DNA of 37,107 nt from a bacterium (lineage in GTDB: Bacteria > Bacillota > Clostridia > Oscillospirales > Oscillospiraceae): NCBI GenBank assembly GCA_019424865.1, contig JAHYYS010000018.1, forward strand, positions 1-37,107. The letters run 5' to 3'. Shown here one piece after another: positions 8,181 to 15,818 of the stretch. The notes under the pieces were generated by a model, which searched no databases, was not told where the DNA came from, and saw nothing but the letters and a program-made list of their open reading frames with translations. Position 1 is the first letter of the stretch. Each line of letters starts with the position of its first letter. The translations under genes and the position numbers were made by a program.

Positions 8181-9272
8181 ATGGACTACGGCAGGCAGTT
8201 TCCGGGTGTGACCGAGACGATTTTGGTGGTGGATGACAACGAAATCAACCGGGCGCTTTTGAATGCAATTTTTTCCGATTCCTACCGCATTGAGGAGGCG
8301 GAAAACGGCAAGGAGGCCATGGACCTGCTTCTGGACCACGGGGAGGAGATCAGCGCCGTACTGCTGGACGTGATCATGCCGGTCATGGACGGGATTGAGG
8401 TGCTGGAAAAGCTGAACCAGCTGGGCTGGACGCGGAAAATTCCCGTCTTTCTGATTACGGCGGAGTCGGCAAACAGCACGGTGAAAAAGGCCTATTCCCT
8501 GGGGGTGATGGACGTCATCTCCAAGCCCGTGGTGCCGTATATTGTGGAGCGTCGAATCAACTCGGTGATTGAGCTGTTCCGGGCCAGAAAGCGGCTGAGC
8601 AATCAGGTGGAGGATCAGCAGTCTGAAATTCTCCGCCAGGCCCAGGAGATTATCAAGCTCAACCAGGGGATGATCGAGGCCCTCTCCACCGCCATCGAAT
8701 TCCGCAGCGGGGAGTCTGGGGAGCACGTCCGGCGCATCCACGACATCACGGAATACATGCTGCTGCACACGGATTTGGGCGCGGGGCTGAGCAAGGAGAC
8801 CATCTCCCATATCGCCCTGGCCGCCATCATGCACGACGTGGGCAAGATTGCCATTCCGGATGCCATTTTGAATAAGCCGGGCCGTCTGACTGCGGATGAG
8901 TTTGAAATTATGAAGACCCACACCGTGCAGGGGGGGCTGCTGCTGGAGAAGATTCCGCAGATGAAGGAGCACGCCATCTTTGAGTATGCCTATGACATCG
9001 CCCGGCACCACCATGAGCGCTGGGACGGCCGGGGCTATCCCGACGGGCTGAAGGGGGAGGAGAACTCCATCTGGGCGCAGATCGTGTCCATTGCCGATGT
9101 CTACGACGCACTGATCAGCAAGCGGGTGTACAAGCCGGCCTTCGCCGTGGAGGAGGCCCTGAATATGATAGCCGGCGGCCAATGCGGGACCTTTAACCCC
9201 GCGCTGCTGGATCGTTTCATGAGTGTGGAGCCCAAAATCCGTTTGCTCTATGAGAAAGGACGAAAGGTATGA
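8181..9272 (+). CDS. Response regulator with HD-GYP domain (probable cyclic-di-GMP phosphodiesterase)
   Basis: The 363 residues divide into a receiver (about 12-130; acidic pair in VVDDNE, phospho-acceptor D63 in LLDVIMP, conserved lysine in ISKP) and an HD-GYP domain (about 165-355). The latter has H218-D219 (MHDVGK), the HHHER block at 276-280 and the GYP signature at 285-287 (DGRGYPDGL). The metal-binding histidines and the GYP triplet look intact, so hydrolysis of cyclic-di-GMP or a related dinucleotide is the likely output, as in RpfG. It follows the hybrid kinase and overlaps the Hpt gene by four bases (ATGA), which indicates translational coupling and joint function. Confidence 0.93.
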   Translation: MDYGRQFPGVTETILVVDDNEINRALLNAIFSDSYRIEEAENGKEAMDLLLDHGEEISAVLLDVIMPVMDGIEVLEKLNQLGWTRKIPVFLITAESANSTVKKAYSLGVMDVISKPVVPYIVERRINSVIELFRARKRLSNQVEDQQSEILRQAQEIIKLNQGMIEALSTAIEFRSGESGEHVRRIHDITEYMLLHTDLGAGLSKETISHIALAAIMHDVGKIAIPDAILNKPGRLTADEFEIMKTHTVQGGLLLEKIPQMKEHAIFEYAYDIARHHHERWDGRGYPDGLKGEENSIWAQIVSIADVYDALISKRVYKPAFAVEEALNMIAGGQCGTFNPALLDRFMSVEPKIRLLYEKGRKV

Positions 9273-9634
9273 CCAACGGGAAAAAAGAGATTCTGACTGC
9301 GGCCGGCATCCAGGCGGACGAGGCGCTGGAGCGCCTGATGGGGAGCGAGGCCCTGCTGGAGCGCTTTTTGAAGAAGTTCCTTCAGGACAAGAGCTATGAG
9401 GAGCTGGTGTCCGCCATTGAGGGCCAGGAGCTGGAGCGGGCCTTCCGGGCGGCCCACACCCTGAAAGGGGTGTGCGGCAACCTGTCCCTGAACCGCCTGG
9501 GAGATCTGGTGAAGGAACAGGTGGAGCTGCTGCGCCGGCAGGAGACCTGGGACCAGGCGGCGGCCATGATGCCCGCCATTGCCCGGTCCTATCAGGAGAC
9601 CTGCAGCGCCATTGAACGCTTCCTGGAGCAATAA
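9269..9634 (+). CDS. Histidine phosphotransfer (Hpt) protein
   Basis: This small all-helical protein of 121 residues contains the Hpt signature AAHTLKGVCGNL, with phospho-histidine H63 followed by the usual K-G pair. It has no other domain. Its ATG overlaps the stop of the HD-GYP gene (ATGA), and it is the last gene before a strong terminator. In a hybrid-kinase relay this protein would accept phosphate from the kinase's own receiver (D776) and pass it to a final receiver, most simply D63 of the adjacent HD-GYP protein. The assignment of partners rests on gene order and is an inference. Confidence 0.9.
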   Translation: MTNGKKEILTAAGIQADEALERLMGSEALLERFLKKFLQDKSYEELVSAIEGQELERAFRAAHTLKGVCGNLSLNRLGDLVKEQVELLRRQETWDQAAAMMPAIARSYQETCSAIERFLEQ

Positions 9635-9659
9635 GGCAGGGGAGCAGTATCTCTGACAG

Positions 9660-9690
9660 GCCTCCGCCCTCAGCTGGGCGGGGGCTTTTT
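9660..9690 (+). terminator. Intrinsic terminator of the phosphorelay unit
   Basis: The stem GCCTCCGCCC (9660-9669) pairs with GGGCGGGGGC (9676-9685), with one G-T wobble and a six-base loop, and is followed directly by TTTTT. It lies 26 bp after the Hpt stop. Confidence 0.92.
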
Positions 9691-9741
9691 ACGTCCCGAG
9701 GCAAAGAAAATTCCATGCCGCGCTGTTCAAAGGGGAAAATG

Positions 9742-9752
9742 TCTAGTATAAT
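9742..9752 (+). promoter_or_regulatory. Probable -10 element for ybeY
   Basis: A perfect TATAAT lies at 9747-9752, about 65 bp before ybeY and just after the upstream terminator. No good -35 is visible; TGTTCA at 9724-9729 has the right spacing but a poor match. Confidence 0.5.
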
Positions 9753-9817
9753 AGACGGGCGAAAAACACAAAAAGCCGCGTCTGCCCGACAGGCGGCGCG
9801 GGGGAGGCGCAGGAGAA

Positions 9818-10312
9818 ATGAAGCACGAGCTTTTGTTTGATGCGGACGTGGAGGTTCCGGCGGGGACGGCGGAGCGGCTGGAGGCCGTAATTACCGCCGC
9901 GCTGGAGGCGGAGGGGGTGGAAGTCCCCTGTGAAATCAATGTTCTGCTCACCGATGACGAGGGGATCCACGCCGTCAACCGGGAGACGCGGGGAGTGGAT
10001 CGGCCCACCGATGTGCTCTCCTTCCCCATGTTCGAGCTGGAGCCCGGCGTCCCGCCGGAGGGGGAGGCGTTTCTGGACCCGGAGACGGGGCGGTGCCCCC
10101 TGGGGGACATGTGCATCTCTCTGGAGCGGGCGGCGGCCCAGGCGGAGGAGTACGGCCACTCGCTGGACCGGGAGCTGTGCTATCTGGCCGTCCACTCGGC
10201 GCTCCACCTGCTGGGCTATGACCATCTGGACGAGGGACCCATGAAGCGGCAGATGCGCGCCCGGGAGGAGGCCATCCTGGGAAAGCTGGGGATCACCCGG
10301 GGAGATATCTGA
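9818..10312 (+). CDS. ybeY: Endoribonuclease YbeY (rRNA maturation)
   Basis: The 164-residue length is typical of this metal-dependent endoribonuclease, which acts in 16S rRNA 3'-end maturation and ribosome quality control. The zinc-binding signature HSALHLLGYDH places the three ligands at H126, H130 and H136, and the upstream RPTDVLSFP block (62-70) is also family-typical. A GGAG ribosome site lies shortly before the ATG. The gene opens the ybeY - small peptide - era - yqzL - recO run, the conserved Firmicute neighbourhood of ribosome-assembly genes. Confidence 0.96.
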   Translation: MKHELLFDADVEVPAGTAERLEAVITAALEAEGVEVPCEINVLLTDDEGIHAVNRETRGVDRPTDVLSFPMFELEPGVPPEGEAFLDPETGRCPLGDMCISLERAAAQAEEYGHSLDRELCYLAVHSALHLLGYDHLDEGPMKRQMRAREEAILGKLGITRGDI

Positions 10313-10404
10313 ACGAAGCCGCTGGAGCGAAACAGGAAACACTATATGGTGCGGCAGTACCGGAGGAAGCTGCGTCTGCCGGACGGCGTTGAGGAGGAAT
10401 ATCT

Positions 10405-10554
10405 GTGTTGAGGAGTCTGAAACAGGAGGGCTTCCCCGCTGCCGGAGAAGCCCGGGAGGAGAAGCTGACCGCGGCCGATATTCTGTGCTGCGCGGCGGCT
10501 GCCGGGGGCGCACTGGCCCTGTTCTGGTGTTTTTGGAAAAGATTCAGGAAATAA
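10405..10554 (+). CDS. Small single-pass membrane peptide between ybeY and era
   Basis: This open frame codes for 49 residues from GTG 10405 (or 48 from TTG 10408), with the strong ribosome site GAGGAGGA at 10391-10398. The first half is charged (KQEGF, EAREEKL). The second half is one hydrophobic stretch of about 18 residues (ADILCCAAAAGGALALFWC), closed by the basic tail KRFRK, so a single membrane helix is likely. A 21-codon frame starting at ATG 10346, in frame with ybeY, ends with its TGA overlapping the TTG, a TTGA coupling arrangement. In many Firmicutes a diacylglycerol or undecaprenol kinase gene sits here; this peptide is far too short to be one. It is not a family I recognise. Confidence 0.5.
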   Translation: MLRSLKQEGFPAAGEAREEKLTAADILCCAAAAGGALALFWCFWKRFRK

Positions 10555-10603
10555 GCCGGGGAAACTGCTCAACCCCTGCTGAGAAAGTTGAGGATCGATT
10601 ATT

Positions 10604-11503
10604 ATGTCAACTGTTAAAAAATGCGGCATCATCACCCTGTGCGGCCGGCCCAATGTGGGCAAGTCCACTTTGACCAACGCCCTGGTGGGGGAGAAGGTGG
10701 CCATCGTCACCAACAAGCCCCAGACCACCCGGAACCGCATCTGCGGCATCCTGACCCGGGGGGAGTGCCAGTTTGTTTTTGTGGACACCCCGGGGCTGCA
10801 CAAGGCCCGCACCCGCCTGGGGGACTATATGGTGGGCGTGGTGAAGGAGAGTGTGGCCGACGTGGACGCAGTGGTGCTGCTGGTGGAGCCCATCCCCCAC
10901 ATCGGGGAGCCGGAGGCGCAGCTCATCGCCCGGATGAAGACGCTCGCCTGTCCCGCAGTGCTGGTCATCAACAAGGTGGATACCCTGGAGCACAAGGAGA
11001 AGCTGCTGGAGGTCATCCAGACCTACAGCCAGGCCATGGACTTTGCCGCCGTGCTACCCGTCTCGGCCAGAACCGGCGAGGGGGTGGAGGAGCTGCTGGG
11101 GGTGCTGGAGGGCTTTCTCCCGGAGGGGCCCCAGCTGTTCCCTGAGGATATGACCTCGGACCAGCCGGAGCGGCAGATGATGGCGGAAATTTTAAGAGAA
11201 AAGCTGCTGTTGTGTCTGGAGAAGGAAATCCCCCACGGCACGGCGGTGGAGATCACCCGCTTTGCCGAGCGGGACGACGGAGTGGTCGAGGTGGAGGCCA
11301 CCATCTACTGTGAAAAGAACAGCCACAAGGGCATTATCATCGGCAAGGGAGGCGCAATGCTCAAAAAGGTGTCCTCCCTGGCCCGGGAGGACATGGAGCG
11401 CTTCATGGGGGCAAAAATTTATCTTCAGACCTGGGTCAAGGTAAAGGAAAACTGGAGAGATAACCCCGCCGCCATTCAGAACTTCGGCTACCGGCAGGAG
11501 TAA
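10604..11503 (+). CDS. era: GTPase Era
   Basis: The protein has 299 residues, the normal Era length. The P-loop GRPNVGKS is at 14-21, the switch region TTRNRI follows, then DTPG at 61-64 and NKVD at 123-126. The C-terminal KH RNA-binding domain carries IIIGKGGAMLKKV. Era binds the 3' end of 16S rRNA and helps small-subunit assembly. A GAGG ribosome site precedes the ATG. It lies between ybeY and yqzL/recO, as in many Firmicutes. Confidence 0.97.
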   Translation: MSTVKKCGIITLCGRPNVGKSTLTNALVGEKVAIVTNKPQTTRNRICGILTRGECQFVFVDTPGLHKARTRLGDYMVGVVKESVADVDAVVLLVEPIPHIGEPEAQLIARMKTLACPAVLVINKVDTLEHKEKLLEVIQTYSQAMDFAAVLPVSARTGEGVEELLGVLEGFLPEGPQLFPEDMTSDQPERQMMAEILREKLLLCLEKEIPHGTAVEITRFAERDDGVVEVEATIYCEKNSHKGIIIGKGGAMLKKVSSLAREDMERFMGAKIYLQTWVKVKENWRDNPAAIQNFGYRQE

Positions 11504-11624
11504 GCTCCGCCGCCGGAGACGGGAGATCGCGCCGGCTGGCTTCCGATGCACCCTAAAAATTCCCGCTTATGCTTTGCCCTAGAGCCGCCATCCTAAGATT
11601 ATCAAATCCACAGGAGGGGCGGCT

Positions 11625-11774
11625 ATGGACGACGGCGGACTTTGGCGGCTGTTTTTTCAGACGGGGCTTCCCCAGGCCTATCTGGCCATCCGGGGGGAGC
11701 AGGCGGGCCGGGCCGCTGCGGATCAGGCCCAAACGGCCTTTGCACCGGAAGAGGCCGCGCCCCGGCAGGTATAA
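11625..11774 (+). CDS. yqzL: YqzL family small protein
   Basis: This 49-residue frame has the strong ribosome site AGGAGG at 11612-11617, 7 bp before the ATG. Its N-terminus (GLWRLFFQTGLPQAYLAIR) matches the YqzL pattern of a W-x-LF-x-TG core followed by AYL. yqzL in Bacillus lies between era and recO, and the position here is identical. The C-terminal half is rich in alanine, glutamate and glutamine and looks unstructured. YqzL has no known function. Both sequence and location support the name; length and weak conservation are the limits. Confidence 0.8.
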   Translation: MDDGGLWRLFFQTGLPQAYLAIRGEQAGRAAADQAQTAFAPEEAAPRQV

Positions 11775-11810
11775 AGCGGGGGCGCGGCCCCGCTACATAG
11801 GAGAATCAGG

Positions 11811-12587
11811 ATGCATATGACCACAAAGGCCCTTGTGCTGCGGGACGTCAACTACAAGGAGTCGGACAAAATTTTGACCCTGCTGACCCAGGACCAGGGG
11901 AAGCTTACGGCGTCGGCCCGGGGCTGCCGCAGGAAGGGCAGCCCCATTGCCGCCGGGTGCCAGCTGCTGTGCTGGTCAGAGCTGGTGATCTATGACTACA
12001 ATGGCCGCTGGACGGTGAAGGAGGCCTCGGCCGAGCGGCTGTTTCAGGGGGTGCGGGACGATCTGGACAAGCTCTCCCTGGCCTGCTACTTCGCCGAGGT
12101 GACGGAGCTGCTGGCGGTGGAGGGGGAGCCCTGCCCGGAGCTGCTGTCCCTGATTTTAAACTGCCTGCATGCGCTGGACCGGATGAACAAGCCCCTGGCG
12201 CTGGTTAAGGCGGCCTTTGAGCTGCGCAGTATGTGCCTGGCTGGCTATGAGCCGCTGCTGGATGCCTGCGCCGTCTGCGGCGTCAACCCCCCGGAGGGGC
12301 CCCAGTTCCATCTGAAGGAGGGGGTGCTGCACTGCGCCCGGTGCCGGGAGCAGGTGGGAGAGGGGATCTCCATGCCCCTTTCTCTCCAGACCCTGGCGGC
12401 GATGCGCCACATCTGTTATGGGGAGGCCAAGCGCCTGCTGTCCCTGAACGTGGGGGGGAAGACGCTGGAGCAGTTGGCCGATGTGGCGGAGGCCTATCTC
12501 CACACCCAGCTGGAGCGCGGGTTCCGTACCCTGGACTTTTATAAAAGCCTGCAGGCCGGGCCGGGAACCGGGACCGCCCTTCCATAA
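11811..12587 (+). CDS. recO: DNA repair protein RecO
   Basis: The protein has 258 residues with the RecO layout: an OB-fold at the N-terminus (TTKALVLRDVNYKESDKILTLL opens it), a helical middle, and a zinc-binding pair of C-x-x-C motifs, CAVCG near residue 150 and CARC near 174. RecO loads RecA on single-stranded DNA with RecR in the RecF pathway. AGGAG at 11799-11803 is 7 bp from the ATG at 11811, which is better than the second ATG at 11817. The stop codon lies within the left arm of the downstream terminator. Confidence 0.95.
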   Translation: MHMTTKALVLRDVNYKESDKILTLLTQDQGKLTASARGCRRKGSPIAAGCQLLCWSELVIYDYNGRWTVKEASAERLFQGVRDDLDKLSLACYFAEVTELLAVEGEPCPELLSLILNCLHALDRMNKPLALVKAAFELRSMCLAGYEPLLDACAVCGVNPPEGPQFHLKEGVLHCARCREQVGEGISMPLSLQTLAAMRHICYGEAKRLLSLNVGGKTLEQLADVAEAYLHTQLERGFRTLDFYKSLQAGPGTGTALP

Positions 12588-12616
12588 AAGTGCCCGCATG
12601 CTGCGGACGCTTTTAT
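12584..12616. terminator. Bidirectional terminator overlapping the recO stop
   Basis: The core stem GTGCCCGCA pairs with TGCGGACGC (one wobble, one mismatch, TGC loop). It is flanked by ATAAAA on the left and TTTTAT on the right, so it can work in both directions. The recO stop at 12585-12587 lies in the left flank. Confidence 0.75.
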
Positions 12617-12622
12617 AAAATT

Positions 12623-12683
12623 GCAGCCCGCCGCGTGCGTGCCCCAAAGGGGCGAACACGGGCGGGCTGCTCTGTACTTTTTT
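12623..12683 (+). terminator. Second large hairpin with T-run after recO
   Basis: A three-part stem: GCAGCCCGCC with GGCGGGCTGC at the base, CGTG with CACG, and GCCCC-AAA-GGGGC at the tip, with a few bulged bases. TTTTTT follows at 12678-12683 after a seven-base gap. It backs up the terminator at 12584-12616. The stretch 12684-12774 shows no gene. Confidence 0.6.
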
Positions 12684-12774
12684 GGGGAGCATGGACGTCA
12701 AAATGATAATTTGTATGGCGGGAGGGAGGGCAATCCTGCATGGAATCGGGCCCATCCGCCGTACAGCCTGCGTC

Positions 12775-12816
12775 AAAAAAGCGGCGTACCGCCTTGTCGA
12801 GCGGTACGCCGCTTTT
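12775..12816 (-). terminator. Intrinsic terminator of the minus-strand HD gene
   Basis: The perfect 12-bp stem GCGGCGTACCGC (12781-12792) with GCGGTACGCCGC (12801-12812) has an eight-base loop. On the minus strand it is followed by six T (A-run at 12775-12780). It begins 13 bp beyond the HD gene stop. TTTT on the plus side (12813-12816) allows some function in the other direction. Confidence 0.93.
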
Positions 12817-12828
12817 GCAGCAGAGCAT

Positions 12829-13350
12829 TCAGGCCGCCGCGGAGGCGGACAGGTAGGCCTCGGTGTCGGGGATCCACCGCTGGATGCGCTTGATCCGGGA
12901 CAGGTAAGAGACCTCCAGCGTGGCGCAGAACTTGTCGGCCAGGTTGACAATAAGGGCCTCTCTGGAGCGGGGCATGGTCTTGGCCAGGGGCCACATGTGG
13001 GAGACGATGATGTTGGCCTCCTTGTCGCTGAGCTCCAGCAGAGCGCGGGCGTTTTCCAGCGCGGCCACCGGGTGGTCGAAGCACTGATTGCCCGGGTGGG
13101 CGGAGCGGTCATGGCTGTCATACAGATACAGATCGTGGAGCAGGCCCATGCGGGCGGCCATCCGGTAATCGCAGCCCCAGCGGCGGGCCAGCCGGAAGGC
13201 GACATAGGATACAAACAGAGAGTGGTCATAGGTGGTGACGGAAAAGTGGTGCCGCCACTGCCGCATGGAGGCCACCTGGCGGGTGGACAGCAGATCCTTG
13301 ACACAATCGAGGTAAGAAGCTTGGTTGACGCGGTTCTTTGGAATGGGCAT
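12829..13350 (-). CDS. HD-domain protein, probable phosphohydrolase
   Basis: The protein has 173 residues and one HD-type fold. Candidate metal ligands are H43 (TTYDHS), the H72-D73 pair (GLLHDLYLYD) and the later histidines in HPGNQCFDHP and VSHMWP. This is the pattern of small HD phosphohydrolases, which cut phosphomonoesters, phosphodiesters or nucleotides; the substrate cannot be read here. It is not fused to a signalling domain. It is a single-gene unit with its own promoter (13427-13454) and terminator (12775-12816), and an AAAGGAG ribosome site precedes the ATG. It diverges from the debranching-enzyme gene, which need not mean a shared role. Confidence 0.8.
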   Translation of the reverse strand: MPIPKNRVNQASYLDCVKDLLSTRQVASMRQWRHHFSVTTYDHSLFVSYVAFRLARRWGCDYRMAARMGLLHDLYLYDSHDRSAHPGNQCFDHPVAALENARALLELSDKEANIIVSHMWPLAKTMPRSREALIVNLADKFCATLEVSYLSRIKRIQRWIPDTEAYLSASAAA

Positions 13351-13426
13351 AGGCGTTTTTGACTCCTTTTACGCTCAAAATAGTGGCGTCCGGCAGGACA
13401 CAGGATGCGGAAACCGCTCTGCTTCC

Positions 13427-13454
13427 ATTATAACAGCTTTTTGCCTGATGTCAC
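13427..13454 (-). promoter_or_regulatory. Promoter of the HD-domain gene
   Basis: Read on the minus strand: GTGACA (13449-13454), 16 bp, then TATAAT (13427-13432), with a TG one base before the -10. This is a strong extended -10 promoter, leaving a leader of about 70 nt. Confidence 0.8.
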
Positions 13455-13531
13455 GCTTTTTTTGTCGTCTTTTTGCCTGAATTTTAGAAGGCCCGCCGGG
13501 GCTGGGGATGTACGGGGCGGGAGAATCTTGG

Positions 13532-13537
13532 TATAAT
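13532..13537 (+). promoter_or_regulatory. -10 element for the debranching-enzyme gene
   Basis: TATAAT lies about 50 bp before the start codon. The region at the right spacing for a -35 (TGTACG, 13509-13514) is a weak match, so an activator may be needed. Confidence 0.5.
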
Positions 13538-13586
13538 AAAGTCTGCCGCACCGCAGAACGGAGGGTGCGGAGAAAGGAGCACAGAT

Positions 13587-15686
13587 ATGGACAACTGGAC
13601 TGCCGCCGCGCCGGGGGAGCGCAGCGAAATGCGCCTGCCCGCCACCAGCACCATCGCCGGCTATGCCGTCCGCCCGGGGCTGTACCGGCTGAACGGGGCG
13701 AATGTGGTGCCGGGAGGCGTCAGCTTTACCATCTATTCCTTTTACGCCAGAAGCTGTGAGCTGTGTCTGTTCCGCCGGGGGGAGGAGGAGCCCTATGCGG
13801 TTTTGCCCTTCCCGGAGAGCTTCCGCATCGGCCACACCTTTTCCATGATTGTGTTCGGCCTGGATGTGGAGGAGTTTGAATACGCCTACCGCATGGACGG
13901 CCCCTATGACCCCAAGCGGGGCCTGCGGTTTGACCGGACCCGATATCTGCTGGATCCCTATGCCCGGGCTGTGACCGGACAGAGCGTGTGGGGGTGCCGC
14001 CAGAGCCCGGGGCAGAGCTATCGCGCCCGGGTGGTGAGGGAGAATTTTGACTGGGGGGATTTTCTGGGCCCGAAGCGGCCGCTTCAGGATCTGGTGATCT
14101 ACGAGGTCCATGTGCGGGGCTTCACCCGCCACCCCTCCTCCGGGGTGCGCTGCCCCGGGACCTTCGCCGGCCTGCGGGAAAAAATTCCCTATCTGAAGGA
14201 GCTGGGCGTCAATGCGGTGGAGCTGATGCCCATTTTTGAGTTTGACGAGATGGCCGACGAGCGGACGGTGGACGGGCGGCAGCTGGTGAACTACTGGGGC
14301 TATAATACGGTGTGCTTTTTTGCCCCCAACACCAGCTACACCGCCGCGGTGGAGTACAACCGGGAGGGCACCGAGCTGAAGGGCCTGATCCGGGCGCTTC
14401 AGGAAAACGGCATCGAGGTCATCCTGGACGTGGTGCTCAACCACACGGCGGAGGGAAACGAGCACGGGCCCTTTTTCTCCTTCAAGGGGCTGGACAACAA
14501 CATCTACTATATGCTCACCCCGGACGGGTATTACTACAACTTTTCCGGAGTGGGGAATACCCTCAACTGCAACCACCCGGTGGTGCGCCAGTTCATTCTG
14601 GACTGCCTGCGCTACTGGGCGGCGGAGTACCGGGTGGACGGCTTTCGGTTTGACCTGGCCTCCATACTGGGGCGGGACGAGGACGGCAGCCCCCTCTCCG
14701 AGCCGCCGCTGCTGGAGAGCCTGGCCTTTGACCCCATTCTGGGGCGGGTGAAGCTGATTGCCGAGGCATGGGACGCCGGCGGGCTGTATCAGGTTGGCTC
14801 CTTCCCCGCCTGGAACCGGTGGGCGGAGTGGAATGGAAAGTACCGGGACGACCTGCGCCGCTTTCTGAAGGGGGACGCCGGGCTGGCCCAGGCCGCGGTC
14901 CGGCGCATCTGCGGCTCCCCCGACCTGTATCCGCCCGACCGCAGGGCGAACGCCTCGGTGAACTTCCTCACCTGCCACGACGGCTTCCCCCTGCATGACC
15001 TGTACGCCTATAACGAGAAGCACAACCAGGCCAACGGCTGGGGCAACACCGACGGCGCCAGCGACAACAACAGCTGGAACTGCGGCGCCGAGGGGGAGAC
15101 GAGCGACCCGGCGGTGCTGCAGCTGCGGGAGCGGATGATGAAAAATGCCTTTGCCGTGCTGCTGTGCAGCCGGGGGGCGGCCATGTTCCTCTCCGGGGAT
15201 GAGTTTGCCAATACCCAGCAGGGCAACAACAACGCCTATTGCCAGGACAACGAGATCTCCTGGCTGGACTGGTCCCGGCTGGAGACACACAGCGGCCTGT
15301 GGGCGTTTGTCCGCCGGATGATCGCCTTTCGGAAAGCCCATCCGGTGGTGCGGGGGCGCACGGCGCCGGTGAGCTGGGGCTGGCCGGAGGAGTCGGTGCA
15401 CAGCGGACTGGCCTGGAACGGCCAGATGGACGGAGAGACCCGGCTGATCGGCGTGATGTTTGCCGGGCGGCTGGAGAGCGGACAGGATGACGCGGTGTTT
15501 CTGGCGGTCAACGCCCACTGGGAGGCCCACCGGCAGGAGCTGCCCTGTCCCCCGGCGGGATGGGCCTGGCATCTGGTGCTGCACACGGCCTGTCCGGAGC
15601 CCTTTGCGCCGGACACCCCCTTTGACGGACGGGGGCTGGAACTAGGGGCCCGGTCCGCGGCTGTCCTGGTGCTGCGCCCCCAATAA
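13587..15686 (+). CDS. glgX: Glycogen debranching enzyme / isoamylase-type GH13 hydrolase
   Basis: The 699 residues carry a CBM48-like N-terminal module (about 25-150) and a GH13 barrel. VIYEVHVRGFT near 171 marks the first barrel strand and VILDVVLNHT near 277 conserved region I. DGFRFDLAS near 350 holds the nucleophile aspartate, LIAEAWDAGG near 391 the acid/base glutamate, and LTCHDGF near 459 the transition-state aspartate. All three catalytic residues are present. The enzyme would hydrolyse alpha-1,6 branch points in glycogen or limit dextrins in the cytoplasm; no signal peptide is seen. AAAGGAG lies 6 bp before the ATG. No other glycogen gene is nearby, so substrate preference (GlgX, isoamylase or type I pullulanase) is open. 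Confidence 0.88.
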   Translation: MDNWTAAAPGERSEMRLPATSTIAGYAVRPGLYRLNGANVVPGGVSFTIYSFYARSCELCLFRRGEEEPYAVLPFPESFRIGHTFSMIVFGLDVEEFEYAYRMDGPYDPKRGLRFDRTRYLLDPYARAVTGQSVWGCRQSPGQSYRARVVRENFDWGDFLGPKRPLQDLVIYEVHVRGFTRHPSSGVRCPGTFAGLREKIPYLKELGVNAVELMPIFEFDEMADERTVDGRQLVNYWGYNTVCFFAPNTSYTAAVEYNREGTELKGLIRALQENGIEVILDVVLNHTAEGNEHGPFFSFKGLDNNIYYMLTPDGYYYNFSGVGNTLNCNHPVVRQFILDCLRYWAAEYRVDGFRFDLASILGRDEDGSPLSEPPLLESLAFDPILGRVKLIAEAWDAGGLYQVGSFPAWNRWAEWNGKYRDDLRRFLKGDAGLAQAAVRRICGSPDLYPPDRRANASVNFLTCHDGFPLHDLYAYNEKHNQANGWGNTDGASDNNSWNCGAEGETSDPAVLQLRERMMKNAFAVLLCSRGAAMFLSGDEFANTQQGNNNAYCQDNEISWLDWSRLETHSGLWAFVRRMIAFRKAHPVVRGRTAPVSWGWPEESVHSGLAWNGQMDGETRLIGVMFAGRLESGQDDAVFLAVNAHWEAHRQELPCPPAGWAWHLVLHTACPEPFAPDTPFDGRGLELGARSAAVLVLRPQ

Positions 15687-15690
15687 GCCG

Positions 15691-15715
15691 CCCTGCTTGA
15701 GCAGGACAACTTTTT
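15691..15715 (+). terminator. Weak terminator after the debranching-enzyme gene
   Basis: A short stem CCTGC-TTGA-GCAGG (15691-15704) is followed after five bases by TTTTTT (15710-15715). The stem is only 5 bp, so efficiency is doubtful. Confidence 0.45.
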
Positions 15716-15746
15716 TGAAAAAACGGTAGGCTTTTTTTGCGGTTTG

Positions 15747-15755
15747 TGTTATGAT
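15747..15755 (+). promoter_or_regulatory. Extended -10 promoter of the lipoprotein/two-component unit
   Basis: TGTTATGAT is an extended -10 with no convincing -35. It lies about 65 bp before the lipoprotein start and after the upstream terminator. Confidence 0.5.
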
Positions 15756-15818
15756 GATAGACAGGATTTCTATGGGATGCCCGGCAAAGGCCGGAAAACC
15801 GGAAAGGAGCGGAGGGGA

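Noticed and set aside
10313..10604. A diacylglycerol or undecaprenol kinase gene expected between ybeY and era.
   Set aside because: The gap is only 291 bp and the one supported frame codes for 49 residues with a single helix; no kinase motif is present.
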